The notes: generated from the letters alone by a model not told the origin. A DNA stretch of 64,000 nucleotides from Cololabis saira (GCF_033807715.1 NC_084587.1:10138863-10202862); one strand, 5' to 3'. Shown: positions 23,544 to 36,370, numbered from the stretch's first letter. Program-made: numbers and translations.

Positions 23544-24413
23544 AAAAAAAAAAGATTAATGTTGAAATACAATTTCGAGAAAAAAGTAAATTTCGTGAAT
23601 AAAGTCGAAATTTCGCCTTTTTTCTCGTCATTTCGACTTTTTTCTCGAAATTGTACTTCAACATTAATCTCGACATTTCGACTTTGTTCTTAAAATTTTG
23701 ACTTTTTTCTCAACATTTCGACTTTTTTCTCGAAATTATATTTCAACATTAATTTCGGCATTTTGACTTTTTTCTCGACATTTCAACTTTATTCACAAAA
23801 TTTTGACTTTTTTCTCAACATTTCGACTTTATTCACGAAATTTTGACTTTTTTCCCCAACATTTCCACTTTTTTCTCGAAATTGTACTTCAACATTAATC
23901 TCAACATTTCGACTTTTTTCTCGACATTTCAACTTTATTCACAAAATTTGGACTTTTTTCCCAACATTTCGACTTTTTTCTCGAAATTGTACTTCAACAT
24001 TAATCTCGACATTTCAACTTTCTTCTCGACATTTTGACTTTTTTCTCAGCATTTCGACTTTTTTCTCGAAATTATACTTCAACAGAATTCTCGACATTTT
24101 GACTTTTTTCTTAAAATTTCGACTTTTTCTCATCATTTCGACTTTTTTTCCCAACATTTCGACTTTTTTCTCGAAATTGTATTTCAACATTAATCTCGGC
24201 ATTTCGACTTTTTTCTCAACATTTCAACTTTATTCACAAAATTTTGACTTTTTTCCCAACATTTCGACTTTTTTCTCGAAATTGTACTTCAACATTAATC
24301 TCGACATTTCGACTTTTTTCTCGAAGTGCATAATGAAAAAAAAAATCTTCCTCCTATAAAATATTATTTTTATTTTTCTCCTGCCTGGCCCTAATACTCT
24401 TCCGTATGATTAT
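23352..24413. mobile_element. long-TIR element filled with a CGAGAAAAAAGTCGAAATGT minisatellite
   Basis: Inverted ends TACGGAAGAGTATTAGGGCC (left) and GGCCCTAATACTCTTCCGTA (right) continue inward as GCAGGAGAAAAA. Between them (23430-24330) are dozens of short units such as TCGACTTTTTTCTCGACATT, switching orientation near 23615, plus a longer recurring module GAAATTGTACTTCAACATTA. The short flanking duplication (TGATTA-like) is ambiguous. Confidence 0.65.
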
Positions 24414-24419
24414 AACCCA

Positions 24420-25940
24420 CTTTAGGAAAAATAAATGAACAAATAAATCACTCAAAAAAATCAAACTTGACCCCCAGTCTCCGGTGTGTGTGCTACCTGA
24501 CTTCAGTTCAGGAAAAGGAGATGGTGAGAGATATGGAGGGATGGAGGAGGGGAGGGGAGGAAGGGAGGGGGGGGTGCAGAGCAGAAATGAGGGTGCACAT
24601 GAGGACACAAACGGACGGACAGACAAGACTGGCCTGGTTGGAAAAGCAGAATGAGATGGAGAAACCTAAGAAAAAGGAGAGGAGAGGGGACGACAGCTAT
24701 CTACGACATCCACTTGTCTCTCTGCCCGCCGTCGTTTACACAAGTGTGCATGTTGTTTTTTTTGTTTTTCAATACTGAACACCCACACAAACACAGAGAC
24801 GAGTGCAGGAAAATCCAAAGACCATGCAGAAAGACTTTCTAGCAGCGAGTAAAATAAATAAAAAAAGCGTGATTTTTTTTTTTTTTTTAAAAAGATCAAG
24901 AGCCGGAGCAAATGGCGGAAGCGCTGCGCCGTTTTTGGATCTCCGGGGGCCATTTGCAACTGAAATCTGAGCTCATGCCAACAAATTAAAAAGGATGTCA
25001 CAACAAAATGCACTTCCATGAGATCTGCCGTTCGTTCCCGATGCGGGCGGATGCACGTGCGCGCGCCCAGCGGGACGCGGCTCCTTTAATTACACCATCC
25101 ATCTTGCATATCTGAAATTATCATTTTTTTCTTCTTCTTTTTTTTTTTTGAAGATTCAGAAATGACACCACAAAAGCCAAACTGCCCCACCCCCCCCCCT
25201 CCTCCCATCATGCATCAGTCTCCGATCCAACCTAAACAAAATGCGACCCCTCGAGGAAGCCGCAAAGTGAAAGAGTGGAAAAGATAGAAAAGAAGAAGGA
25301 AAGACAGAAAGAACTCCTCGGCATCAACTTTACGCTCCGACCATGCAACATACAGAAGCCCCTCAGACCCCCCCCCCAAGGCTTTTATCTGCCCGTCCAG
25401 TCATAACCACACCCACAAACCAAAAACAGCCACTCATCATGGTCATGGAAGAAGTGACGATGGGGATGGAGAAGGTGCAGGAGAAAACAGAAAAGTTCCT
25501 ACATGCTGTGACAGAAGCTGAAACCTGCCAGCGGCGTCGGCGTCGTCGTAGCGACGCCTCGCCGGGCCATGCCTGTTTGTGTAGCCAATCCACCCGGCAA
25601 GCGTTTGCAAACCACACAGCTTCACAGATCAAGGTGCGATGAGCAGCCCACAACATCAACAAGACCATCAACGACACCGGCGGGGAAGCAGCGCCGCCGC
25701 CGCCGCCGGGACGGACGCCCGTGCGTGCGTGCGTGTGTGCAGCGGCGGCGGCGGCTCGGCTGAACCGAGCTATAGTGAAGCCAGAAGGGGAAGAGCCGAA
25801 CACAGAACAGCCATCCGGGAGAAAAAAAAACAAAGAAAAACAACCCTTCTCCGAGCCAGAAAGGATGAGAACTAACTCAGTCATTGTCAGACATGGAGGG
25901 GGGGACACAGGAGAGGGCGTGAGCTCCGTGTTGAAGGTGG
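24420..25940. other. intron after e5: low-complexity, no gene
   Basis: GGA-rich at 24530-24570, a CpG-rich patch with GCC/CGG runs at 25530-25760, otherwise no feature. One sense TGCATG (25342-25347) lies about 0.6 kb past the e5 donor. Confidence 0.45.
25342..25347 (-). promoter_or_regulatory. TGCATG motif 0.6 kb downstream of e5
   Basis: RBFOX hexamer on the sense strand downstream of the 93-nt RRM exon. In mammals RBFOX proteins regulate this exon in their own transcripts. Use here is inferred only. Confidence 0.3.
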
Positions 25941-25948
25941 CGGCTCAC

Positions 25949-26041
25949 CTCGATTTTACGCCCTTCAACCAGGGTGCCGTGCAGCTTCTCTCTGGCCCGC
26001 TCCGCATCCGCACTCGACTCGAACGTTACAAAACCAAAGCC
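25949..26041 (-). CDS. rbfox2: rbfox2 exon e5 (RRM, RNP1 and helix 2)
   Basis: This 93-nt exon (31 codons, phase 0 on both sides) encodes [20 protein letters not shown] then [18 protein letters not shown] with the preceding Lys of e4 forms RNP1, the central RNA-contacting strand with both key phenylalanines. The length equals the mammalian exon whose skipping yields an RNA-binding-defective, dominant-negative RBFOX protein with the frame intact. The acceptor is CCTTGCAG|GG and the donor ATCGAG|GTGAGC. The intron to e4 is only 128 nt and contains no TGCATG. AER and TLVEG replace ADR and TVVEG of human RBFOX2, both conservative. Confidence 0.96.
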
Positions 26042-26169
26042 CTGCAAGGACAGGAAGGGGGGGCGGGGAGGCGGGGGTACAAGCGGCGGGGGACGGAGAA
26101 GTGGCTGAGAATACCAGGTCAAGGTTGTTGCTGTAACACAAACGGCTCGAGCGTGTCGGTCGTATTTAC

Positions 26170-26223
26170 CTTGGAGCCCCTCTCGTTGAAGATGATCTCC
26201 ACGTCCAGGATCTTCCCAAATTG
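26170..26223 (-). CDS. rbfox2: rbfox2 exon e4 (RRM, strand beta2 region)
   Basis: This 54-nt exon encodes [18 protein letters not shown], identical to the vertebrate RBFOX consensus as I know it. It supplies the helix 1 end, strand 2 and the loop that holds part of the GCAUG. The donor is TCCAAG|GTAAAT. The acceptor is a non-preferred AAG (AAAATAAAG|CAATTTGGG) after a weak, A-rich tract, which may make this exon sensitive to regulation. Phase 0 on both sides. Confidence 0.96.
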
Positions 26224-26576
26224 CTTTATTTTTTTGAAAAGATGAAAATGAGGAGAAAGCAGAATCATCTAAGTCACATGCTCACCACAGGGAGTCAGTG
26301 CTGCTCAACCGTAGAGAGGCTGGCACTAAGCCGGCTTGGCCGTTCGCCCACTTCTCCCTTCGCTCTGCTGTTTTCTCAGCACTGACTTTTAAAGGCATTC
26401 CTCTCACAAAACAGCCGAGCGCGAGGTCAGATTATAACATCTGCCTCTCGAGAAATTCAGAATCAGCTGACACGTTATAGTCCTGGACTCTAAACAGAAA
26501 TGGTAGAACTTTTGTTTTATTAATTTCTAGGAAAAATTAACTGGATGATGGTTAAAAATAACCTTAATTCCTAGGA

Positions 26577-27216
26577 CAGGGGTCGGCAACCCAAGATGTT
26601 GAAAGAGCCATATTGGACCAAAAACACAAAAAACTAATATGTCTGGAGCCGCAAAAAATGAAAGGTCTTGTATAAGCCTTAGAATGAAGGTAAATGGTGA
26701 AAGTCAAAATGTGGAGAAAAAAGTCAAAATTTCGAGAAAAACGTCAAAATTTCGAGAAAAAAGTCAAAATGTCAAGATTAATGTTGAAGTGCAATCTCGA
26801 GAAAAAAGTGTAAATGTTGAGAAAAAAGTGTAAATGTCGAGAAAAAAAGTGTAAATGTTGAGAAAAAAGTGTAAATGTCGAGAAAAAAGTGTAAATGTTG
26901 AGAAAAAAGTGTAAATGTCGAGAAAAAAAGTGTAAATGTTGAGAAAAAAGTGTAAATGTCGAGAAAAAAGTGTAAATGTTGAGAAAAAAGTCGAAATGTC
27001 GAGAAAAAAGTTGAAATCTCAAAATTAAAAAGGAAAGGAAAAAGGAAGAAACAAAAGAGAAAAAAAGGAAAAAAAAGAAGAAAAAAGCAAAAAAAACAAG
27101 AAAAAAAGAGAAAAAAGAGAAAAAAAGGTCAAACATTTTTGAAAAAGCTCCAGGAGCCACTAGGGCGGCGCTAAAGAGCCGCATGCGGCTCTAGAGCCGC
27201 GGGTTGCCGACCCCTG
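26577..27216 (+). mobile_element. hAT-E MITE, copy 1, in the e3-e4 intron
   Basis: It begins CAGGGGTCGGCAACCC and ends GGGTTGCCGACCCCTG with a perfect 8-bp palindromic duplication TCCTAGGA. Its core (26700-27010) is a GAGAAAAAAGTGTAAATGT minisatellite. It starts 45 bp beyond the e3 donor, making up over 60 percent of that intron. Confidence 0.92.
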
Positions 27217-27260
27217 TCCTAGGATAAAGACACAGAATAATGCTAAGTGGGTCTGCATAC

Positions 27261-27428
27261 CCCAAACATCTGCCGCAAGTCGGGGTCTCGGAAGCGGAAG
27301 GGGATGTTGGATACGTGGAGCCGTTTGGGGGTCCCCTTGGCATCTGAATCCTCCCCGGGACCCCCACCGCCACCCCCTCCTCCTGAGCCGACTCCAGACT
27401 GTCCGTCGATCTGGGAGGACCCGTCCGA
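27261..27428 (-). CDS. rbfox2: rbfox2 exon e3 (Gly-rich linker and RRM start)
   Basis: This 168-nt exon (56 codons, phase 0) encodes [15 protein letters not shown], a run of glycines and [10 protein letters not shown], then [20 protein letters not shown] and MFG. LHVSNI is RNP2 and NIPFRF contains the RNA-contacting Phe of the RBFOX RRM. The segment before the RRM aligns with TEGGAQTDGQ of human RBFOX2, but the following Gln/Ser-rich linker is replaced by an eight-glycine stretch. The acceptor is CCCTGCAG|TC and the donor TTTGGG|GTATGC. Confidence 0.96.
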
Positions 27429-27429
27429 C

Positions 27430-28330
27430 TGCAGGGACAGATGGACAAACTGGACATCAGATAACATGCAACACCTCATCTTCATCATGGATTAATGAGC
27501 TGATCCTCAAGATAGAACAAGGCATCATCTGCATAGAGAATGTTCCAAAACGGATGTGTTTTTAAATTACCCTTCTTGTTAAAACCGTAACAGACCAAAA
27601 GACTATATATAAATGTTTACTAGACAAATGTAAAACAAAAGCATTGTTTTTCCTCACAGTACAGAACACGGCCCATTTGGACTGAATTACCCCAAGACCC
27701 AAGCTCAGATAAGCAGAGATGGATGGATGGATGGATGGATGGATGGATTAAATAGTTCTGCAGAAATTAAGTGTCAAACATTCTTAATTATGTTCTCTTT
27801 ACATTAAATTTAGTACATACATCTGTTTTATAAGGTTTAGACGCAGGGCTATTTCTTGGTTGAAGCAACTGCAGTACTTGGATGTCAAACTACTCATCTG
27901 ATACAGTTAACTAAAACAGTGGCCACCTTTTTTCTCTTACAGTAGATACAAATAATCAGTCTGGTTCCTCTAGATGGGACTTGATTTTCGTGGGACACTA
28001 CCAACGGACGCAGCAGAAACCATCTATGGATGCCACTGGATAGACACACAAGCTATCAGGGAAAGGCGGTATTGGATGTTCGCAGAGCGACAACCAAAAT
28101 ACTAAAAACAACAAAAAGAAAAGACATCCAGTGAATGTTACAGGGTCTTGATTGAGAGAAAGAAAGAATAAATTGTTTGACAAAAACTGACAAAATCAAC
28201 GCCAACTGGATACTAAAAATAATAGGTTGGTTGCTTGGATTTATCGTGTTCAAGAGACAATTATGAATGAAAAAAAGAAGATACCTGGTGTATCAGAGCA
28301 AATAACCACTCAAATAATAATTTTATTAAA
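27430..28330. other. intron e2-e3, proximal part: (GGAT)n at 27719-27749, otherwise nothing
   Basis: About seven perfect GGAT units and no recognisable transposon end or exon. Confidence 0.5.
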
Positions 28331-28334
28331 ACTA

Positions 28335-29130
28335 TTGCAATGCCAAAAAAAAAGGTGGTGTGGACAATTTAAAATTTTATTACTTGCATATAAAGCCCAA
28401 AACGGATTAGCTCCGCAGTATTTACAAGACCTGATAGTGCCTTATGTTCCTGGCAGAGCTCTCCGCTCTCAGAGTGCAGGTTTACTCGTAGTTCCTAGAG
28501 TATCTTCCAATTCCAATCTGGGTTAAGGAGGCTGACACCACCTCCACCTTTAAAACTAAACTTAAAACCTTTCTGTTTAGTAAAGCCTACAGTTAGTGTT
28601 TAGTAAACCTCTAGCTGGTGTTGGTAAATCTCTAGGTAGTGTAAACTCTAGTGTGTTAGAGTCAGTAGTCATAGTTGCAGCTATAGAACAAAACTATAAT
28701 AGTTAGTCTCAAATATAGCTTCGTGGTAGATATGCTGCTATAGGCTTATGCTGCAGGGGGGCACCGACATGATCCGCTGGGCGGTGCCTCTCACCCTTCT
28801 TCTCCTCTCCTTTTCCCTTCCTCTCTTCTCCATTTCCATTTTTATTTATTATAAATATCTCACAGCTATCGTTTTTGTCCATCGTTCCTGTAGTTTCTTG
28901 TGCCGGCCCCCCTTTTTTCTCTTTTGTGCATATTTGCAGGCCGGAGCCTCGGGAGCTGCGTTCTGGCCTGCGTTCCCGGTCCCCCCCCCCCCCCATCCCC
29001 GGTCATCCCATTGCTGCTTCCACCTGCCTACGTGGATGTCTGCTGTGTGCTGCTGACACTGAGGCAGAAGTTTCCTCTGGATACCCGACGCCTGTCGGGG
29101 GACGGCTGCTGCCGTGTTGCATGATGCGTA
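28335..29130 (+). mobile_element. non-LTR retrotransposon 3' fragment (L2/CR1-like)
   Basis: Plus-strand translation gives FKILLLAYKAQNGLAPQYLQ, then LIVPYVPGRALRSQSAGLLV, and after a stop/frameshift FKTKLKTFLFSKAY. These are the C-terminal region of LINE ORF2 proteins, where LLLTYKALHGLAPSYL and LRSS.GLLVVP are typical. The downstream 28600-29130 is plausibly its 3' UTR but unproven. The reading frame is broken and no reverse transcriptase core remains. Confidence 0.7.
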
Positions 29131-29670
29131 CATGACCCGGTGAAAGAGCTCACAACACCAAGCTAATGTGGCTCACACGTGCATTTGGGTGTGATTAACG
29201 CATGCAACATTAAATGAGGGCCGCCGAGGCCCCAAACGCTCGGTCATGCGTTACTGGTCTCAAGAGGAACGTGCACGCGAGCAGTCATTGAAGTCAGATG
29301 CAAACAGAGTACACCCAAAGGACAGTAACTAGTCCGCCAGTGAAAAAAAGGCTAAAATGAGCCGAAGCGATGCTGCAGGTGTCAATCACAGCCAACAAAT
29401 TAATACCCAGATATCCCAGTATTTGGGTCCCCCCTACAGGAAAGTGCTGGCTGCTTGAGCTTCATGAGCCTGATAGAAGTATTTTCTTATTTTAATGTGC
29501 TGCACGATGACAGAAAGAGGATTATACAGTTTAAGTGTGAGAGTGAAGGACAGGGATGTGAAACCGTATCGCTCAGTAGTCTAATTCATGCTCTGAGCAT
29601 TTCCCCCATGTGCACATCTTAAATCTCGTTCACACGCCTGCTCCGACGTGCGCCCTCCCGGGGCATAAAT
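29131..29670. other. intron just downstream of e2, no feature recognised
   Basis: Ordinary composition without recognised motif or repeat. Confidence 0.4.
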
Positions 29671-29676
29671 ACTCAC

Positions 29677-29883
29677 TTGGGCACTGAGACTGTTGGCGGC
29701 GTTGGCAGCGCCGTTTCCGGCTCCCCCGGCCTCCACGGGACCCTGGACGGCCCCCGCTGCATAAAGGCTGCCCCCGTAATCCAAGGTCAGGCCGTTCTGG
29801 GGGGGTGGGGGTGGAGGGGGTGGGAACGTGGAGAAAGGTGGGGGTACGAGTCCCTCCTGACCGCCAGCACTATCCTGAGAACC
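29677..29883 (-). CDS. rbfox2: rbfox2 exon e2 (N-terminal Pro/Gly/Ala-rich region)
   Basis: This 207-nt exon (69 codons, phase 0) begins GSQDSAGGQEGLVPPPFSTF, continues with eight prolines and QNGLTLDYGGSLYAAGAVQG, and ends NAANSLSAQ. It corresponds to the GNQEPTTTPDAM...FPPPPQNG exon of RBFOX2. PPPPQNG is the family anchor; the remainder is strongly diverged and enriched in Gly/Ala. It can be spliced from e1 (ending HSQ) or from e1b (ending VLS), both in phase 0. The acceptor is CCAACAG|GG and the donor GCCCAA|GTGAGT. Confidence 0.92.
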
Positions 29884-29933
29884 CTGTTGGAGGAAGGCGA
29901 GAGAAGGAGAAGGGGGGGGCTGTTAATACCAAC

Positions 29934-31048
<1,115 letters not shown>

Positions 31049-31834
31049 ATACCAAGTGGCATCTTTTACAGGGAAAACCACTCGAACACACGGAGCTTCG
31101 GCCAGAAGTTCTTGCTTGCATTGATACTAAATTTAAATTTCCTGCATGCATCCACACTCCTCCCCATTAAATATTCACTGCCGCTACATCCAGCGTTGAG
31201 GGTCAGAAGCCTCCACGCTCGCTGTGTCGAGCAACCGTAAGTGTGTAAAGCCTGCACACACACACACTCCCTACGCCTCTGCACACAAATCACCTCTGAC
31301 ACGCAAACACCCACACACCTCAGTGCCCACACGGAGACCAACTGTCAGCGTGGAAGTCTGCCCAACTACTCCGCAACACAATTACCCCTCAAATAGACGT
31401 TGGAGGTACCGACATCCAAATACACGGCGGAGAAAGTACACTTGCACACAAAAACACACACATACACACAGGCATTCCTCGCTGCTGGCAGCAGGGCATG
31501 GATACCCTAAATGGTAATGGTTGGAGTGTGAAGGGAGACAGCGGTGGGGGGTGGGGGTGGCGATTAAAGGTGGTGACTGATAGAAGAGGAATGGTTTTCC
31601 TTTGATCAGTGGCTGCAAAGATAAACTATCCATCAGGTTTTTAAAAATCTATTTATAACTCTGAAGATTGCACAGGACGGCTGCTCAAAGACTACATAGT
31701 ATTGGGTTTAGTTTCTTGGTAATCCTTCTGTAAACACAGCAAGACGACGTCCATGTTCAGCTCGACCCAGGCCCCTTTCACACTTTCATCATCGGTAAAT
31801 CGCTGCGTTCTTCAGACTACACAACATACTGTAG
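31049..31834. other. intron, CA-rich stretches, no gene
   Basis: CACACA clusters at 31254-31320 and 31440-31470. No exon recognised. Confidence 0.45.
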
Positions 31835-32453
31835 TAGGGCTGTTTGATTTTGCCCAAAAATAAAATCTCAATTTTTTTTCTCTCAAAATCCGATTTTCGA
31901 TTACGATTATTTTGTGAATTGACAAAAGGCAAAGAAATTATTTCAAATATGCTGTTTTTTTATTGAACATTTGCCCCATTGGGCTTTAAGTGCAAACTTT
32001 GCTCTTATTAAACCAAAAATTAATGAATAAAGTGCAAAACTCTGTAAAATAAGTTGAAAAAAAGTTTTAAAAAATATAATAATAATATAATATATATAAA
32101 GTTTTATCTCTGAAAAAAAAAATCAGCAAATCAGCACTTGCAAACATACAGTAAGTTATATTTCCAATTAAATAAAACAAGACATTTTCTAATTAAACTA
32201 AACTGGGTCTTTGCATGCTAAATAATAATGCAATCCATGAAGGAGGTAGAGGTGTGTAATGTCAGTCATTACATTTGCTGTTCACATTTGCAAGTTTTTT
32301 GCAAGGAACACGAGCCGGTCTACCGGTGGCATGTTACAACGCCCCCTCCTACACTAAAGAGCCTCTCCGATGGGGCACTTGTCGCAGGTATTGAGAGGTA
32401 TTTCCATCAATCATTAATATGGTATCAATCATTAATATGTGTGCAGACAAGGT

Positions 32454-32494
<41 letters not shown>

Positions 32495-32578
32495 TCGATT
32501 TTACGATTTTCACATTTTAACATCGTTCTAATTACATAATCGCGATTACGATTTAAAATCGATTAATCGAACAGCCCT
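31835..32578 (+). mobile_element. hAT-like MITE with unusually long flanking duplication
   Basis: TAGGGCTGTTTGATTTTGCC at the left and GATTAATCGAACAGCCCT at the right form short inverted repeats. Both sides carry the 14-mer ACAACATACTGTAG, longer than the 8 bp expected for hAT. Confidence 0.75.
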
Positions 32579-32921
32579 ACAACATACTGTAGTCTTTCAG
32601 TGTCATCATTCTAGCCTTGTTTCTCTGTGGGGGTTCGGGGGAAAGCCTTGGAGATTGGACCAGCAACAGGGTCGACCTCCTCCCGGGTCCTTTCAGACGT
32701 CACGTCTAGATTTACAGGCACCGACCTGATAGGATCTAGTGAGCAAACCCTTCAGCGTCTGCCTACCGCCAATAGATAAAAGACAACAACTGCAACGTTG
32801 AATGGCCGTTTGCGTACGATGCAACGTTGGCGGTGAGGAACAGCGTCACATCAACACATCTCTCTCTCCCGCAGTTTCTCACAGTACACAACCCAAGGCC
32901 GGGACGTCTTTTGGTCCTTTT

Positions 32922-34272
32922 AAGGCCGGGACACACCGACCCGACCGCCGACCGTCAGCAGAAAAGCATTCGGGGTGAAAGTCGACTCTAGTCTTGGTCA
33001 AAAAAATACTCTCGAACACGCCGACTGGAGCGTACGTTCTGCGCGTGCGCTAGGCGTAATACATCCCCGTAACTGCAGGCGGCGCTAATCTGTGATGTCA
33101 CCCAGAAAGAAAAGGAGAGAAGAACAACCGGAAATGACGGATCGATCGAGTTCTGAACTGAGTTGTTTTCACGCCTAAAAGACTTCAAGAAGGATTGAAA
33201 ATATGATGGCTACTAAGGAAAATATAATACAGTCAAATAGGGCTGGGGATCGATTCAAATGTCAAGAATCGATTCGATTCGGATTCTTAATATTCAGAAT
33301 CGATTATCAAGATTTGATTCGATCCGATTCGATTCCGATATTGATTTGGGTTAGTGTTATTAAAACTGTTTTTTGAGCTGTTGCATGAATTATATGACTG
33401 TAGTTATGCAAAATATTACTACTAGTATTATATTGAGATTAAACAGCAAGTATTGCAGCTAATGATGCTGTAAGGACCAATCAGCTCCCAGAATGCTGAT
33501 AGAACTGCTTTCAGAAACATAATGTGGGTCAGAATTACCAAACAGATCCAGGGAGGAAACAGAGACGGATGAAATCGGTTTTATTTTTTCCCACATTCCG
33601 TTTTTATTTGTTCCATTTTCAGTCAATTTTGGTTTTTAATTTTTGAGCATTTGGTTTTTAGCATTTTTTGCAAATGTAACCCCAAGACAGTATATAAAGT
33701 AATGAAATATAGGCAATTTATGCAATTATAACCTAACACTTTAATGTTTTCATACCTTTAAACATATTTAAAGGCAAAAACATGGCACCAGTTATTCTCG
33801 TGTCCAACAAAACATTCCTTTTTTGGGGATAAACAAAAAAATAACCAAAAGTTGTAATGTAATGATGAAAAAAAAATACATAAATAAAATAAAAAAAATA
33901 AAAAAATCGATATTTAGACATATGAATCAATTTTTAGGAATTAATATGAGAATTGGGAAATCGATTTTTTCAACACAGGCCTACAGTCAAACATGTCAAA
34001 TTCAAATCAACGTGATGAGAGTTTAGTTTAGCTAGTAGGTCTACCATCAGCATTTCTGGTTAACTCTGATTGGCTAGTCAAGGGCGGAATTGTCAATTGG
34101 TCATAACAGCCGACGGCTAGTGGCCAATTCTACATGTCAAATGAAATGAGTGCCAACGCCGACGGAAGACACACTGACCCGACCTGGCACCGACTGGCAC
34201 CGACTTCGTCGGCACCGACCTCGTCCAACGGCCCGACGGCCTCCGATTATCGGGTCGGTGTGTCCCGGCTTT
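32922..34272. mobile_element. GGCCGGGACACACCGACCCG-ended DNA element, split by hAT-A copy 3
   Basis: Left end AAGGCCGGGACACACCGACC and right end ATCGGGTCGGTGTGTCCCGG are inverted repeats of about 24 bp. The body before and after the nested hAT-A (33238-33983) is GC-rich and non-coding. PIF/Harbinger affinity is suggested by the T-rich short flanks but not proved. Confidence 0.65.
33238..33983 (-). mobile_element. hAT-A MITE, copy 3 (inverted)
   Basis: In + orientation TAGGGCTGGGGATCG to CAACACAGGCCTA with a perfect 8-bp duplication CAGTCAAA. This is the only copy whose TGCATG hexamer (33382-33387) lies on the + strand, antisense to rbfox2. Confidence 0.92.
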
Positions 34273-34524
34273 TAGAGATTCCCGAAAATTCTCATTGCAA
34301 GGCCGTGCTTGCAAATGGAATTAAAAATGTATGCCCCATAAAATTCATATTCAGTATTAAGTGACGGTGAGCTATGTCGGTCTTGGTAACGACAACTGAA
34401 ACAGACTATTTTGACTTTATTCCAGAGAAATGTTTAAAAAACGGTGCGTTTACACAAGACAGAGAGGCTGGCAGTTTCGGATAAACAGATAATAAACAGT
34501 ATATTTATGTCGAAGAGGCTGGTG

Positions 34525-35975
34525 GGTGCGTGGGAATTGGACCAATCAGTCTTTAGGGGTTTTTTTGGACTCAGAGAAAGATTACAATCATGTCCCTGAT
34601 GGTGTCAGTGGGAAATGTTTGCAGAGTATGTGGTATTGGGGGCCTTTGCACTGCAATATTTTGGTCACCATGTTACGCATGCGAAGGTTTGGTCTGACCC
34701 GGGAGATGTTGATCCTACGTGGATAAAGTCTCTAAGCACATCCAGGGCAAGGAGAGTTTCCAGTTTGGTCCTTTTAGGACTAAATTCCTGCTTTTTACAG
34801 ATGATGACGTTTTGTTGGTGGCAGTTCTTAGCTGGAAAAACCACATTGCCTCCCACCCCCCCCCCCCCACTAGATGTGCCTGAAGTGGACCTCTGCGTCT
34901 GGATGAGTGGAGAACACACGGGAAGATCAACCAGTTTATGGCTATGGGCAGAGGTGGGTAGTAACGAGTTACATTTACTCCGTTACATTTACTTGAGTAA
35001 GTTTTGGGAAATTTTGTACTTTTAGGAGTAGTTTTGAATCACTATACTTTTTACTTTTACTTGAGTAGATTTGTGAAGAAGAAACTGTTCCTCTTACTCC
35101 GCTACATTAGGCTACGTTGAGCTGTTACTTTTCTTTTATCCCTTTTATCTGCGTACGCGTCAATCTCATGACATCACTGAGTGATTCTTTGGGAAAAATG
35201 TTTGTTTTTGCATGTTTTGTCACATTTACACAGACTCTAACACACACATTATATTTATGAGTTCATGTTTGTTCTAGTTCTGCCTGGTTAAAAAAGAAAA
35301 GTACAAAGGCTTGAAATTTTGTGCTACTTGTGCTTAATTTATTTTTTTATTTTATGATTATTTCATTTATTTTATTATTTATTAAAGTACTTGAATTTAC
35401 TTTAAAATTATTTTAATTTAAGCTATTTTTTATTTTGTATTCATTTTAATTTATTATTTTATTGATTTAATTTGCCTGAAGATGATTATTTTGTACTTTT
35501 GTCTGTTTGAATGGTTGTGTTAAAAAAAATAAATCAGATGTTACTCAACAGTTACTCAGTACTTGAGTAGTTTTTTCATCAAGTACTTTTTTACTTTTAC
35601 TCAAGTAATTATTTGGATGACTACTTTTTACTTCTACTTGAGTCATATTATTCTGAAGTAACAGTACTTTTACTTGAGTACAATTTTTGGCTGCTCTACC
35701 CACCTCTGGCTATGGGTATCAGCTATGGGTTTCTCCAGTCTTTCTTGTGCAACTTGAGCAGTTGAGGAGCTCCGTCATTCCTGGAGGGGCTCAGAGTAGA
35801 TTGGCACCTGACGGACCTAGCAGTTTAGCATTGTATCTCGTATCAGTGAGATCATTTCTCTTGAATGGCTTGGAAAGACTTCAGCCCCCCCAGGGTGAGC
35901 TAGAGGAGGTGGCTGGGGACAGAGACCCCCACCCCCCAAAGCCTGGTCCCAGATGAGCATCAGAAAACAGATGGA
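34525..35975 (+). mobile_element. LINE ORF2 relic interrupted by a hAT MITE
   Basis: 34550-34830 in shifting frames gives EKDYNHVPDGVSGKC and FQFGPFRTKFLLFTDDDVLL, a decayed reverse-transcriptase block (family form LLFADDVVLL). After the inserted element, 35709-35975 retains GELEEVAGDRD and VPDEH, typical of the C-terminal end. Multiple frameshifts; dead. Confidence 0.65.
34949..35708. mobile_element. hAT MITE with ACTTGAGTA repeats
   Basis: CAGAGGTGGGTAGTAACGAG at the left and CTACCCACCTCTG at the right, perfect 8-bp duplication GCTATGGG (34941-34948, 35709-35716). 760 bp, no coding capacity. Confidence 0.92.
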
Positions 35976-36287
35976 TATATTAAAAAACGAGAACAAAAGA
36001 ACCAGATAAACGACCATCCATCAATCCATCACCTATAACGGCCTCATCCTTTTCAGGGTCACAGGGGTCTTCAGTCAAGGGGCCAATCCTCCTCCTCCTC
36101 CAACGCATGAATATTTCCCAACGTTATAATTTTCAGCATCGTTATCATTTATAATAACGGTTGTAATGAGGAGGCACAAGACGACAACGGTGATGAAAAT
36201 AATTAATCAGCAACCGCAACGGTTGATGTCCTTTTCTTATTATTAGCGTTTCCTGGAGTTCTGCTTGGCAACTGTGCATGTATGTGA

Positions 36288-36370
<83 letters not shown>

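Noticed and set aside
23440..24345. CRISPR-like regular short repeats
   Set aside because: Units are minisatellite variants without unique spacers, inside a transposon in a vertebrate genome.
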